Source: Kalaharituber pfeilii (lineage: Eukaryota > Ascomycota > Pezizomycetes > Pezizales > Pezizaceae). From it: DNA of 64,000 nucleotides. The first letter of the stretch is position 1. Every line of letters begins with the position of its first letter. The position numbers and the translations under genes were made by a program. Below the pieces are notes generated by a model, which searched no databases, was not told where the DNA came from, and saw nothing but the letters and a program-made list of their open reading frames with translations. The stretch spans positions 208,391 to 272,390 of the forward strand of contig WHUZ01000083.1 in assembly GCA_015179045.1 (NCBI GenBank). The letters are read 5' to 3'. Shown here piece after piece: positions 1 to 11,240 of the stretch.

Positions 1-533
1 TTGCACCTCTTGGCAGCACTCAGTGCCCGTCTGGCTACGAGAACACATGTTACCCTGAACCTCTCCCATCCCGGCAGTCGATTCTGGAAGATTACCGTAA
101 AGGGTATTGTGCTAGTCTGGTTCGGAGTGTGGGCAGGTATATTTGTATACTTTATAGATAAGTAAAGTATCATGAGACTTTTTTTTATTGCATTACTCGT
201 ATGCCATCCCATCGTTAACTATTACTCACGATAGAATACGCTTAAAATTTATCTTACTTCTCCTCAGTACTACTACCTCCATTTATCCCTTTGTCAGTAG
301 TCTCGTCGTAGCCATCCGGCAGAGCAATACACAAGCAATGAAAATAAAATAAACATGAAAAAAAATAAAGAATGCTGTTACTTTATTATCACGAGACTAA
401 TCTTACATAACTGTCAATATATTTAAAAAATTACTCGCATGCCGCCCTATGGGCTATTGCGAGAGCGGCATCTCTACTTTCAGAAAATAGTTACATATGT
501 GTCTTTCATTCTGCATTCATGTTCATTCTCTTC
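1..533 (-). repeat. Inverted fragment of the SHIP-gene upstream flank
   Basis: This stretch is the reverse complement of the flank that lies upstream of P1 (about 10480-11100), including the hairpin tail repeat (here near 438-475) and the AT-rich tract. Similarity stops at about 533, where it joins the upstream region of gene A. I see no gene in it. Confidence 0.75.
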
Positions 534-734
534 CCTAGTTGAGGGCTTGGGAGAGTGACTCTTATATAGGCAAGCTGGTCTGGTCGCTTAAACCATTTTT
601 AATCGCTCATCTGCCCTCTCCGACCCAGCCGGAGATCTTCTAGCCAAGTCACATTTTTCCCCAATTCAGAACCCTCAATAGCGATTCCCCACAAATCCCC
701 ACCAGGCATAGCTTCCTTTGCGCCCCGCGCTTTC

Positions 735-767
735 GACTATATACTAAACCCGTACCCCTCCACTTGG
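735..767 (+). promoter_or_regulatory. Core promoter of gene A (TATA plus AAACCCGTACCCC box)
   Basis: A TATATA box at about 738-743 is followed at once by AAACCCGTACCCCT and a short CA-rich stretch. The same arrangement precedes genes B and C and all P genes, so it is probably the shared core promoter. With a start site a few tens of bases downstream, the ATG at 764 would lie at or before the transcript start, which favours the ATG at 962. Confidence 0.6.
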
Positions 768-961
768 ACAGCATTCCCCATCGCTCGACCCCATCGTACC
801 CACTGTTCCAAAGCCCACTGTCAAACACCACAAAGCGCTCAACTCCCACAAACCACACTCAGATCTTACTCAAAAGTGCTCAAAAGACTCCCGCTGCTCC
901 GCAGAATACCTTGATACAAGTTTTATCCCAAGACACCTCGTATTTCTTGTGCAAAGTCGAG

Positions 962-2206
962 ATGGCTGCTGCAAAGTTAACCGCTGTCTCTCTTCCAGTT
1001 GAGACTGCCACGTCCTACCCTGTTCTCCCTGTTCTCACTACAAATATTCCTCGTTATTCAATGCCCACTGAGGCAAAGAAAGCAAAAGAAGTGACAAAAG
1101 CCTTCGTTCCTTTCGTAGCTCGAGCCCACATTCGTAGCTCTGAGGGTCACAGACTCACTCGACTGGAACCTACCCAAGTTACTCGTACTCCCTCTATGAC
1201 TATTCCCCCTGAGGATCCCCAAGTTGCATCCTCTCACCTTTCTCGTATTCTTGCTCTCGCGAACAGATCCGCTGCAGTTACTACTGCTCACGTCGGGCTT
1301 CGCTCTGCTAGGTTTGCGGCGACTGCTGGCACTGCAGCAGCAGCCGGGTTCTTAAAACCTTTTAATTTCCGTGCTATGTTTGGCTTGGAGACAGCTGGTA
1401 CTTCTACTGTGATTCATGAAAACGACGGTGAACAGTTTAACGTCGAGTACTATGAGCGTGAATGTGAGCATGATACTGAAAACACTGAGCTTCCGATGAA
1501 GAATGAGGAAACCAAGTTCACGTGCGAGGCACAATCCCAGAAACCAATAACCTATGAGCTATTCAAGGTCCAAAGCAGCGAAATTAGGGACATCGTACAC
1601 AACGCTGTTGACAGCGATCTTTCTGCTTCTACATATGTCTTGGACAACAAGGTGGAAAATAACGTAACTACTATTGTTACCCCTTTCCAAAATAAAGCTT
1701 CTGCTAGTCTCTACGAAGTCTCCTCCTATGGAGAATCCATCACAAGCTCTGAAGCTGAGACAAAGAGCTCCACTGGGTTCTCTAGTTGCAGTGAATATAG
1801 TTCTGAAGCCATCGAGGAAGCCAGTCCAGCCTTCTCTGGCTTCATCTCCAAAATCCCAAGACCCTGCCAGTCCCAAATGGCATCCACAAGCACTGTAGTC
1901 ACCCATTCCAGGGTTACCTCCTTCTATGACCAACAAACTGCCAAGCCTGGCTTTGTCTCTATGATCCCAACACCAGTGAAACGAGTTGAGTCTGGATACT
2001 ATGCTGCTAGTTCCACAAAGGCGGAAGAGGCCAAAGCTGCCTCCCATGAGCGGGGAATCGCAGGCAGGCGTTCCATGATTCCTCGTCCGGTGAAGGGAAA
2101 TGAAAATGTGGACTCTGAGGGCATGAGTGCAAGGACCGTTTCTGCAAGGTATATCCAGGGATGCAAGATCCCCAGAAAGATTTCGATGAATGTTGTGAGG
2201 GAATAG
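962..2206 (+). CDS. KIPRP-family protein A (four SxIP motifs)
   Basis: The predicted protein has 414 residues and no introns. A longer frame opens at 764, but that ATG sits only about 20 nt after the TATA box, so I chose the ATG at 962 (MAAAKL). I do not recognise a catalytic domain, signal peptide or membrane segment. An N-terminal block (NIPRYSMPTEAKKAK) resembles the P-gene block GIPSYMQPTLASKAK. An Ala-rich centre and a Ser/Thr/Glu-rich acidic region follow. The C-terminal third carries SKIPRP (residue 296), SMIPTP (333), SMIPRP (371) and CKIPRK (401), spaced 30-38 residues apart with Lys/Arg nearby. Such motifs are known to bind EB1-type plus-end proteins, so a microtubule plus-end role is inferred. 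Genes B and C are close paralogues with intact frames. The 3' flank was entered by copia-1. Confidence 0.7.
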   Translation: MAAAKLTAVSLPVETATSYPVLPVLTTNIPRYSMPTEAKKAKEVTKAFVPFVARAHIRSSEGHRLTRLEPTQVTRTPSMTIPPEDPQVASSHLSRILALANRSAAVTTAHVGLRSARFAATAGTAAAAGFLKPFNFRAMFGLETAGTSTVIHENDGEQFNVEYYERECEHDTENTELPMKNEETKFTCEAQSQKPITYELFKVQSSEIRDIVHNAVDSDLSASTYVLDNKVENNVTTIVTPFQNKASASLYEVSSYGESITSSEAETKSSTGFSSCSEYSSEAIEEASPAFSGFISKIPRPCQSQMASTSTVVTHSRVTSFYDQQTAKPGFVSMIPTPVKRVESGYYAASSTKAEEAKAASHERGIAGRRSMIPRPVKGNENVDSEGMSARTVSARYIQGCKIPRKISMNVVRE

Positions 2207-2910
2207 GCAAGATAATCTTCCCTATTATTTTGAAGGGGAGCAGCGCACAAAGGTTCCTTCTTGTGAATTAGCGCATGGCTGGAATGAAAATCGGTATTGG
2301 AAAGTATATAACCTAGTCCCAAAGTGAAGTCGATAGGATGGCGTTTTGGAAAAAGGATTTGATAGGTCGACGGGATTTTGGTTCCAAGGTGTTCGTTTGG
2401 GGTTTTGTGGGTAGACTGGTTATTGGTTATTGGTATTGGAGTTTGGGAAAACAGTTGGTCATCGTGTTTTTTCGTTTGTTTTTTGCTTTATATTTGGTTT
2501 TTGTCATTAGCCGTATGCAGTTTCTCATCGTGTTTCGATTTTGGTGTGCTTCTTGTTATGTTCCTTTTTCTAAATCCAAACTGCATTTGTTTCTGAGGAC
2601 CAGAGTTTAGATTATGACAGTGATAAACGTGTGTATTTGTGGGTTCGACTGTCGAACGTAAACGGTGCCTTGTACTGTAAATATTTCCTTTTGCATATCC
2701 TAGAGATAAGTAGAAACAAGAGCAGGCTGCAGATCCCTATTCGTATTTCCGCACATTTGTGGGAACATGAGTTACTTTTGGAAGATAATGGTTGTCTGTT
2801 GTATGCCCTTAGCAGGCTCTATCTTTTTGCAGCATGCCGTAATCTGAATGCTAAGGACCGTAAGACGAATGGACTATAATCGAAACCTAAATATTTCAGC
2901 GCAATCAGCA
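2207..2910 (+). other. Conserved 3' flank of gene A
   Basis: There is no convincing gene here. A T-rich stretch from about 2340 to 2600 recurs after genes B and C and probably holds the 3' UTR and poly(A) site. Short frames in it are broken differently in the three copies. The flank ends at CAGCA (2906-2910), where the copia-1 LTR begins; the corresponding site after gene C continues uninterrupted. Confidence 0.6.
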
Positions 2911-3180
2911 TGTTGAAGATTATGCGACACACAAGAACCGAGACTATGAACCGAGATTATGAACCGAGATTATGGTATAAGGTTATTCCATGAGATGAGG
3001 AATCTACGTTGTGGATACGTGTTGTGATAATGAGCAACCTTAATACTCGCACAATTTGCTAGCAGCTCATGTCTATAAATAGTTGGATGTTAGGAGCACA
3101 TATCGCACATCTAATACACAAGTCATAAGAGTGAACAATACTATATGAAGCCTACTACATAATTCTAGATATTTTCTTCA
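2911..3180 (+). repeat. 5' LTR of copia-1
   Basis: A 270 bp terminal repeat begins TGTTGAAGATTATGC and ends TTTTCTTCA. A second copy, a solo LTR interrupted by two insertions, lies at 43979-45208. It is directly followed by a primer binding site. The matching 3' LTR is missing because a LINE fragment and other sequence replace the element's right half. Confidence 0.8.
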
Positions 3181-3194
3181 GGTTATGAGCCGGA
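3181..3194 (+). promoter_or_regulatory. copia-1 primer binding site (half initiator tRNA)
   Basis: GGTTATGAGCCGG directly follows the LTR. It is nearly the reverse complement of the anticodon stem-loop of initiator tRNA-Met (GGGCTCATAACCC). This indicates priming from a cleaved tRNA half, as known for Drosophila copia, and not from a tRNA 3' end. Confidence 0.65.
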
Positions 3195-3293
3195 GTGCTA
3201 AATCATCTACCGCACTAAAGTCGCACTTCAACAATTTCTCGCCTTTTCACCTTACACTTCAACCTCAAATTTTCTACACATCATCTACTCGAC

Positions 3294-4330
3294 ATGACCT
3301 CCTCAATCGCAACACCTGCACCGACCGCTGAGATTTACACCAACAAGCATGGATCAGTTCCAAAGCTCACAAGCGATAACTATCATGCCTGGAGTGAAGG
3401 AGTTAGGTATCTTATTGATGCTGATCTTGCGTGGGATATAGTTATGGGTACAGAGAAAGCTCCAGTGTGATGACGGCTCAACAGCATCCACTGTTTCGCA
3501 CGGGTACCGGTATCTAGAGCTGGCGGAACGAAGCCTCAAGGGCGGCCTCAATAATCAAATGTCAAGAAAAGAGTCTTCAATTGTCTTGTCTGTGCGTGTC
3601 CATATCTGGCCATGTCTGTATATATCCGCGTATGTCTGTCCGTTGCTGCTTCCACAGTCCTATCTACATCCAATTTATAGACCGCCTTTGCCTTCTAACT
3701 GAGCCTATACATACATATCTCGCTTCTTAATCATAGTTTTCTTCCCATGTGTCATCATGTGGCCCTACCGCTGAGTACCGCTCCGGCCCGCGTATGGCCT
3801 TATTCTTTCCATCGGTACCGTGGTTACCACCACACCAGAAGCACCCATTATTGCACCACAAGAACCTGGCCCCAGCAGGCAAACACGCACTAGCGGCTCA
3901 TCGGTGCCTGAAACTCAAGCTCAAGATAAAGCTCATGCAGAAGCACAAGCTGGATATAACAAAAAACTCAAGAACTTTCATTTGCGCAAGAACAGAGCAA
4001 CAGCCACACTATATGGATCGATTTCAGCATTAATACAAGCATATGTTACTGGTCTTCATGATCCTGTATTAATAATGGACAACTCTCAAATCAGAACTTA
4101 ATACTGAAGAAAGCCGTGCTGGTCCAACGCAACTACTTCGAGAATTCCATCGCCAACGTCTCGACGAGGGAAAAGACCTCAATTCCTACATTTCTCATCT
4201 ATTAACTTACCAACAACGCCTTGCTCACACTTCTCAACAAATTGATGAGAGTACTTTTATCTCTCACATCCTCACCTCCTTACCTACATCATATGAGACA
4301 ATTGTCAACATCATTTGCAACCAGCCAGCA
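3294..4330 (+). pseudogene. copia-1 gag remnant
   Basis: Translation from the ATG at 3294 gives a Gag N-terminus containing KLTSDNYHAW, typical of copia Gag. It stops at the foreign insertion at 3468. Gag resumes after 3757 (TTTPEAPIIAPQEPG...) and continues in another frame from about 4090 (RQRLDEGKDLNSYISHLL). At least one frameshift and one insertion mean no full Gag can be made. Confidence 0.75.
3468..3757. mobile_element. Solo-LTR-like insertion inside copia-1 gag
   Basis: A 290 bp block has perfect short terminal inverted repeats, TGATGAC at the left and GTCATCA at the right. It interrupts the Gag frame, and copia coding sequence resumes beyond it. The flanking five bases (CAGTG and TGTGG) are not a clean duplication, so the exact ends may be off by a few bases. 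Confidence 0.5.
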
Positions 4331-4333
4331 GAA

Positions 4334-6775
4334 ATGCAAACTCGATCCTACGTACTAAGCTCACTCCGCAGTCATGAGAAGAGCTTATTACAAAATAATA
4401 CATCCAACGCCATGACTTCAAATAGCCACCATGAAGGAGGATGTGGAAGAGGCAACAGATTCAGAGGAAGAAGGTCAAACCGTGGGCGTGGACGTGGTGG
4501 TAAAAGAAATGAATACATACCGAAAACGATTACATGTTGGCATTGTCCCAAAGCCAGGACATCTCATACACGAGCTTCATTATCTCAATGCTCTCGAAAC
4601 CTGTGGTACATCGACTCTGGAGCAAGCGATCATATGGCCTGCTCTCTCTCTATCTTTCACTCGGTTAGAACGTTACGAAAACCTCGACGGGTTTGCTTAG
4701 GAGACAACTATATTGTATTAGCTAAAGCTATTGGGGATATCTATATAAAGGGGCATAACGGCTTGGATATTACCCCTACTAATGTTCTATACATCCCTGA
4801 CCTGGGTTGTAATCTCTTTTCAGTAGTGAAGGCAGATTTAGCTGGATGCTATGTCTTATTTGGAGAAGGAGCTTGTACTATCTTGAATTCTAACAAACGG
4901 TCAATACTTATCAGAACTAAACACACAGGCAATATGTACCAGTTAAATGTCACCTACCTCTCCAAAACGGAAGTAAGTGCCAATAGTGCACTTACAGCTA
5001 CAAGCTCCAACCTTGACCTATGGCATCAAAGGCTCGGACATGTCAATACCACATCAGTCAAAGCTCTGGCCGATGGAATTGCAACAGGAATATCAATACC
5101 TGTTGCCAATACCTCTAGTGACCCAGCATCTCTGGAACCTAAATGCGCCCCCTGTCTGCAAGGCAAGCAACATGTTACCATCAACCGAATTCCATCAACA
5201 CGCACTACTGAACCTCTTACCCTAATACACTCAGATTCTGCTGGTCCTTTTCCTCCATCCCTTGCTGGATCTCGTTATTTTATCATATATATCGATGACC
5301 ACACTCGCAAGTGCTGGCTATACACACTTAAATCAAAAACCGCCTCCGAAATATGTGATATATTTCAACAATTCAAGGCCATAGTTGAAAACCAGCTTCA
5401 AAGAAAAATTAAGAGATTTATATGTGACAATGGGACTGGTGAGTATGACAATAGAATATTCAAGAACATCTTACAAAAGAGTGGCATTATATTCGAACCT
5501 TCTGCTCCATACACTCAACATCAAAATGGTGTCAGTGAACGCAAAATTCGAACAATTGAGGAAATGGTTCGATCAATGCTATATGTGGCAAATCTGGAAC
5601 ATAAATTCTGGGCTGAAGCAGCAGCCACTGCAGTTTACATTCAAAATCGATGCCCTACAAGGTCGCTGGATAATTTAACCCCTTTTGAAGTCTGGTGTGG
5701 TCAAAAACCAGATCTCAACCATCTCCGAATTTTTGGATGTGCAGCCTATGTACACTTACCAAAGCAAAAACGTGGAAAACTACAACCCAAGTCCCAACGC
5801 TGCATTTTTATGTGGATGATACTTCCAAATTATGGCGAGTATGGGATCCGGTAAGTAATAGAGTAGTCAATGCAGCTAATGTCATTTTCGACGAAACAAT
5901 GCAATTACCTTCAAAACCAGATATTATGGATGACATTCTCGAAGATATCACACAGTTAGATACAACTACAACTGCTTCAAGTACAGAGAATGCGAATGAG
6001 AAGGCTGCAGAGCCTGAGGCTGAAAAAGCTATGCATCCAGAGCCTAATGACGGGCTAAATAATTCCAAGATCACTGAGATAGTTGATGAACCCACAGACA
6101 AAGCTTCTGCAAGCCAGGTAGCCATGCACCGCACAATACATATGTCCACTGATCATACTGCTCATGATAGTGAAGAGATCTCTATATGCTGCCACGCAAT
6201 AGAATCTGGAACCCTACAAGTCACACCTGACGAGAAAAGACTTGACGCTCTAAATGGCTTGGTGAATGCTCTAAGGAGATTCGACCTACATCCAAAAGCT
6301 CTCCATACCAATGCAACAGCAAGAAATGCAGGTAGTGAGCCGACTAGCTACCGGCAAGCCCTACAGAGTCCTGACTGTGTGCTATGGGAAGAAGCAATGG
6401 CTGAAGAATATAATTCTCTAATAGCAAATAATACATGGGAGCTTGTACAAGTCCCGCCATCGAGCAAGGGTGTGATCGGTTGCAAATGGGTATACAAGAA
6501 GAAGCTGAATGCTGATGGCAGCACTCGTTTCAAGGCTCGCCTTGTCATCAAAGGCTATGAGCAGGTGGAAGGTGTTGACTATGATGAAACCTTCGCACCA
6601 GTAGCTAAATTTGCTACACTAAGAATGCTTTTTGCTATGGCAGCTGAGCAGGACTGGGATATTGACCAGTGGGATGTAGTAACTGCATTCCTAAACCCAA
6701 GTCTAGACGAAGAGGTATATATGGCACAGCCCGAAGGGTTTGCTTGTGGAAGTGGTGTTTGCAAACTCAAAAAGG
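4334..6775 (+). pseudogene. copia-1 protease-integrase-RT remnant
   Basis: The first frame (to about 5854) has an Arg/Gly-rich Gag tail, a broken CCHC knuckle (CWHCPKA...), the protease motif WYIDSGASDHM, a GAG-pre-integrase block (LWHQRLGH) and an integrase core. The catalytic residues are visible: Asp in HSDSAGP, Asp in ICDNGTGEY, and Glu in QHQNGVSER. A frameshift near 5800 leads to a second frame with an acidic linker and the start of RVT_2 (VIGCKWVYKKK, then FAPVAK, then VYMAQPEGF). It ends at KLKKA, just before YGLKQ would be expected, where LINE sequence begins. The YVDD-bearing part is lost, so the element cannot move by itself. Confidence 0.85.
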
Positions 6776-7634
6776 CTAGAAGAGGACTGGAAGGCAGTAT
6801 ACACAGACGGCAGCAGGATCCAGGGGAGGACGGGGGCAGGTATATGGCAGGGCAGCCGAAGAGAACCAGGATACATGGGCACAAGGACTACGGTCAACGA
6901 CGCTGAACTAATAGCCATAGGGGATGAGGAGATCTTAATTTCAAACAGCAGTGGACATGCCAAGAAAGATTGCGGAGGGAAAACCAACCCCGGACGGCGT
7001 CAGCGAAATGTGTAGAAGAGGCTGGGAGGACAGGGTGGCCGGGGGAGGCCTGGACGTAGCAATAATGTGGGTGAAGGGACACAAAGGCATCAAGGGAAAT
7101 GGAGAAGCAGACAAGGCGGCAAAGATAGGAGCCTTCCTACCCTACCAGCCGGAGACAGTCACGGAAGCAGGCATACGCATGTCAGCAAAGGCACAGCGAG
7201 CCCAGGAAAGGAACAGGCTAGGCCTAAGCTATAGACCACTGCAGAGACTGGGAGGCATGGTGCGAACACTGGCAGGCCTACTAGGTGGGAAGGGCCCGAG
7301 GGCCTGAAGACACACAGTGGGCCAGGCAGACAGCCCAGAATGCAGGTGGTGCGGAGGGGAGGAGGAAACGGCGACACACCTATGGGACAGGCGCGAGACG
7401 TGGAGAAGGAAATGGCCAGGGGGAGGGAAGTGTTATATGGGCCCTCGGCCGCGGGCGAAGGGAAGGGGGACCCCGTGATGGACTTATAGAGGTGGATGGA
7501 GAGATAGTAGGCTGATTTTACGCCACACTTTATTTATTTTCCGATTTTATTTTCCTATATATCTCCTATGTAACTAATCTCGTCATAGCCCACAGCGCCG
7601 CACACGAGTAATGATATAGAAAAAAAAAAAAAAA
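6776..7634 (+). mobile_element. 5'-truncated Tad1-type LINE fragment (RNase H end)
   Basis: The sequence encodes the C-terminal RNase H of a Tad1-type LINE in several frames: VYTDGSR (catalytic Asp), then VNDAELIAIG (Glu), then IMWVKGHKGIKGNGEADKAA (Asp). The usual tail LSYRPLQRLGGMVRTLAGLLG follows. It ends with a degenerate hairpin (CTCGTCATAGCCC...) and an A-run at 7619-7634. Frameshifts make it inactive. No clear target-site duplication remains, suggesting a deletion accompanied the insertion into copia-1. Confidence 0.8.
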
Positions 7635-8690
7635 GCTCTGGCTCCTTGTACTATGATGAGAGTAGGTTGCCTCAATTGTTTGCACTTGGAAACAAGGTTC
7701 TGGCTAGACTGACAAAGGATTAGAGCAGCGGTATAGGCTATCTTCCGTAGCCTCCATGTTGTCGCCATTGATGACGGGTCCGTTTACCTGTGAAGAGAAT
7801 GGGTAGGTGTGCAGGCCTACTAATTGGAGCTGCTAGAGCTCTACTGCATGCATCCAGTGGTATCTGCTAACCCATCTAGAGAAGCGTCTCGGTGGGATCA
7901 TGGGAGATGATAGAGAGGACATAGGAGAGTTGAGGGGCAGGGCAATGGGAGAGGTTTAGATCTGAATGATTGTGGGAAAAGAGGCGGCGTGAGGGGAGAT
8001 GCCGGTATAAGGTGCAATGGGATCGGGATAGCAATGAATGGGGGGATTATGGGAAGATGGAGGTGAGCTTGCAACGATGTGTGCATCAAAGGTAGAGAAA
8101 GTTTGAGAAGTTAGAGGAATTCGCGATGGAAGGTCGGGGGATGAGAATTGATGTTGGGACGAACGCTAATCTAGCTGCTCATTCGGATGCTGGAATGCAG
8201 GAGCGGGGAAATGGTTGAGCGGCCGGGATGCGGAATGGGGCGTCGGTGCGATGAATGTGCCGTCGGGGACACTCTAAGGGAGAAGAATTGTTTGTGTGTT
8301 TGCCTGGGGACGATGGAAGCAACTCTTTTGTTTTTTTACAAAAAGGCGTGGAAGTAGAAGTGCTTAGTTGTTATTGAATGCGGTATTATTCCTGTCATAA
8401 CAAACGTGAATTTTACAAATGACAATTACGTAGGTGGGGACTGACTTTGTATGTATCACGGGCTGTCCTCGTGCCCAGACTATTATTTTCGGCCTCCGCC
8501 ATGGCTTGGCCGACGGTGTCTTTGCTATTATTTCTTGGCAGCACACCGTCTCTCAGGCTGGGTACGAGAACAATCACGGGCCAGAGTTTAGCCTCGAAGG
8601 CAAAAGGCAAAAACCACAAAGAACAGCCAATCGATGACACTTGTTGATACTCACTGCATAATTCGAAATAATGATACAGTACAGTACAGT
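7635..8690. other. Region without a recognised gene
   Basis: On the minus strand a good intron-like acceptor (CTCTTCACAG, near 7790) precedes a short open stretch that begins VNGPVINGDNMEATED and soon reaches a stop. The minus strand at 7900-8090 can encode a Pro/Leu-rich frame of 63 residues, probably compositional. I cannot assign a gene. This may be a fragment of an older minus-strand gene cut by the LINE. Confidence 0.4.
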
Positions 8691-8903
8691 ATTTGAATAT
8701 CTCTATTGAAACAAAAGCAAAAATACAAAAAACGTAACCAAAGAAAAAAGAAACCATACTCCAGAAACCAGATACCAGAAACCAACGACCAAGAACCGGA
8801 AATAAACAGAAACCTCAAACCGCAACCAATGAGCCTCCTTCCCCCTTTCCGTCCCCCCGTGGACCCAAATCATCCTTTCTCCTGGACAGTCTTATGGGCA
8901 ATA

Positions 8904-9859
8904 TCATAAACCATGATAAAACATTTGTGTATTCAAGGAGAATCCCCCTGCTCCCCGCGGTTGGGAAAGCTGTGTTTGTCGACGACCTTCATTGGGGTTG
9001 TAAACGCTCCTTGTGGAACCAGCCCTACAGAACAAAAGTTATTTGGCAGCATCCTAGCTTTGCACAGCAATAGGGAATCTGAGGGGGTACATGCCTGTGC
9101 AGACTACTCTTACGTGCAGCCATGAAGCTGCTTGTAATTCCCACGTGGGATGTGGGAACGTCCCCCTGAGGGTACAGCGATGGAGGAAGCGGTGGAGGTG
9201 GTGGAGGCAGGGGGTATTATCTGAAAGCTGCCGTGCGGCTTCGGGTAAGTTCTGCGTGGAATGTGGGAACGCCACCTGGACGGGATGGCGTGGGAAAAAG
9301 TGGAAGAAGTAGAAGGGGGAGGGATATGAGAGCGGCAGTGCAACCTCTGATAGCTCCCTCGCGGGATGTTGGAGCGGCCCCCAGAGGGGACAGCGATGGA
9401 TGAGGTGGATGAGGTGGTGGATGAGGCCGGTGGAGGGACACGAGAGCTTCTTTGGAGGCTCCCATAAGTCTTACGAGGAACGTGGGAGCGTCCTCCAGAG
9501 GGGATGGCATGGGAGGAGGTGGTGGAAGTGATCGAGGAGGCAGGGGGGTGTACACGACTAGAGTCGCTGTGCAGCTTCTCATGATCCCCATAGGGGACAT
9601 TAATGGAGGAGGCCCTACTCATGAAGTCTTCTTCCGTCCCCTCACAGTAGGGCTCAAGCGATGTAACCCAAGCTGCGACGCGATGCATCACATCAAACCA
9701 GCCTGGATTCTCCTCCTGTACCAGAGGTCTTCTCATCGCTTTTGCCTTTGAGGCCAACGTTGGCTGCATGTAGCCTGGAGTTCCTTTCACGGCTTTACGA
9801 ACAATCGGAGTGCGAGCAGTAGCAGCAGCACCGGACTTCTTTACGGTCTTTCCAGCCAT
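8904..9859 (-). CDS. SHIP-repeat protein P1 (two exons)
   Basis: Exon 1 is 9859-9114, the intron 9113-9025 (89 nt, GTAAGA...CTGTAG), and exon 2 9024-8904, giving about 288 residues. I prefer the MAGK start to the ATG three codons upstream. Residues 1-60 are basic (MAGKTVKKSGA, then YMQPTLASKAKA), followed by WFDVMHRVAAWVTSLEP. Four repeat units follow, ending RSHVPRKTY, RSNIPRGSY, RSHIPRRTY and RSHIPRGNY, with Pro/Ser spacers. Without splicing the protein would end LHGCT. The spliced tail starts AGSTRSVYNPNEGRR and aligns with SGTTRSINDPNEVRR of P10, which is the best evidence for exon 2. No signal peptide or enzyme domain is visible. The repeated SxIP core suggests EB1-type binding, as inference. 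Confidence 0.7.
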
Positions 9860-10063
9860 CTTTGACACTTTTGGAAGGATTTGAAACTTTATTGATTTAC
9901 TTTACGAAACAAGAATCGCGAAAAGGTACAATTTGAGCTGTTTCTAGTACAATAAGCACGAGTTCTGTGAGGTTTCGAGCTGTGAGCGTTGCGCAAGCGA
10001 TGATTTTGTGTGAGCCAGGGCGATGAGACGTGGGGAAAGGGGACCAGGAGTATGCTCCCTAAC

Positions 10064-10099
10064 TGAAGGGGTACGGGTTTGCTATATACCCTGTTAGCG
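10064..10099 (-). promoter_or_regulatory. Core promoter of P1
   Basis: Read on the minus strand, GGGTATATAGC is followed by AAACCCGTACCCC and TTCAGTTAG. The TATA box lies about 225 bases before the MAGK start, almost the same spacing as in gene A. Confidence 0.6.
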
Positions 10100-10911
10100 T
10101 GCTTGTGGGGGACGCTATACAGGACGGGAAGGGCGGGGAGCAGCACGGTGAAATGGCTGGATGGGGAAATGTTTTAAGCGCAGGTAACCCGGGAGGGCGG
10201 TGGTAACTGGTTGAGAAAAAAAAAGGACACGTTCAGTTGATTGAGGTGTGTCAGCTAGATCGTTGAAGGGTTTCCTAATATGGAGGTGATCAAGAGCTCG
10301 GTAAGGCAGGCTAACGGAGCCCCATGCGGGAGCCACATTGACAAACATTGATACGTAGGATATAGAAGGGACATCCTGCCAAGGCAAATTATGATCTGGA
10401 AGCGAAAACTCGGGTACAAGCCGACGCAGGTCGCCAGATCACCTACACGCCTACCCTATACGTGCAGCACCTACCTACAATAGAAAAAGAATGAACATGA
10501 ATGCAGAATGAAAGACACATATGATGTAACTATTTTCCAAAAGTAGAGATGCCACTCTCGCAATAGCCCATAGGGCGGCATGCGAGTAATTCTTTTTTTT
10601 AAAAAATATATATGGACAGTTATGGAAGAGTTAGACTCGTAATAATCAAGGAACAGCATTCTTTATTTTTTTTCATGTTTATTTTATTTTCATTGCTTGT
10701 GTACTGCTCTGCTGGATGGCTACGACAAGACTACTGACAAAGGGATAAATGGAGGTAGTAGTACTGAGGAGAAGTAAGATAAATTTTAAGCGTATTCTAT
10801 CGTGAGTAATAGTTCGGAATAAGATGGCATATGAGTAATGCAATATAAAAAAAGTCTATGATACTTTACTTATCTACTAATATACCTACCCACACTCCGA
10901 ACCAGACTAAC

Positions 10912-10973
10912 CCCTGCCATGGCGAATAGCTGCAAGCGGGGTAACATGACAAAAAAAAAATAAAAATAAAAAA
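10912..10973 (+). mobile_element. Micro-retroposon, CCCTGCC type
   Basis: A unit of about 40 nt starting CCCTGCCATGGCGAA, containing GCTGCAAGCGGGG and ending in an A-rich tail, is flanked by the perfect 11 bp direct repeat ACCAGACTAAC (10901-10911 and 10974-10984). The corresponding site near P2 (about 13590) lacks the insertion. Confidence 0.85.
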
Positions 10974-11185
10974 ACCAGACTAACACATTACCCTTTATGG
11001 CAATCTTCCAGAATCGACTACTGGGGTGGAAGAGGTTCAGGGTAACATATGTTCTCGTAGCCAGACGGGCACTGAGTGCTGCCAAGAGGTGCAAAGGCCC
11101 AGTGCTAACTGGTAACATACCAATACAGGTAAGGAGTTACCTAACTGGTTCAGTGGCAGGTAGATGACTATATACTAAAACTTGT

Positions 11186-11240
11186 TTTTTTTTTTTTTTT
11201 ATTTCATTAATCGCATGTCGCCCTATGGGCTATGGCGATG
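11186..11240 (-). mobile_element. Micro-retroposon, CGCCATAGCCC type
   Basis: A T-run, then ATTTCATTAATCGCATG and a GC hairpin, is flanked by the perfect 13 bp repeat TACTAAAACTTGT (11173-11185 and 11241-11253). In the sense direction it is the hairpin TCGCCATAGCCC...GGGCGACATGCGA followed by poly(A), the same 3' end as the Tad1-type LINE at 38909-39882. Confidence 0.85.

Larger units (their letters stand above)
2911..6775 (+). mobile_element. Ty1/copia retrotransposon copia-1, decayed
   Basis: The element runs from its 5' LTR through gag, protease, integrase and the start of reverse transcriptase in the order Gag-PR-IN-RT, which is diagnostic of Ty1/copia. It is broken by a solo-LTR-like insertion in gag (3468-3757), several frameshifts, and an abrupt switch to LINE sequence at about 6776. 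Everything after the start of the RT domain, including the 3' LTR, is absent. Confidence 0.85.

Noticed and set aside
764..961. 66-residue N-terminal extension of gene A from the ATG at 764
   Set aside because: The ATG lies about 20 nt downstream of the TATA box, so it is unlikely to be inside the mRNA; the ATG at 962 starts a sequence resembling the P-gene start context.
8413..8757. 114-residue minus-strand frame with hydrophobic start
   Set aside because: Composition-driven; overlaps equally open plus-strand frames and has no paralogue or recognisable domain.
9889..10146. 85-residue minus-strand frame beginning MLLPALPVLYS upstream of P1 (also P2, P4, P8), resembling a signal peptide
   Set aside because: It spans the TATA box and predicted start region, so it would start upstream of the transcript; it recurs only because the promoter region is repeated. 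In P8 it fuses to the gene by deletion, not by design.
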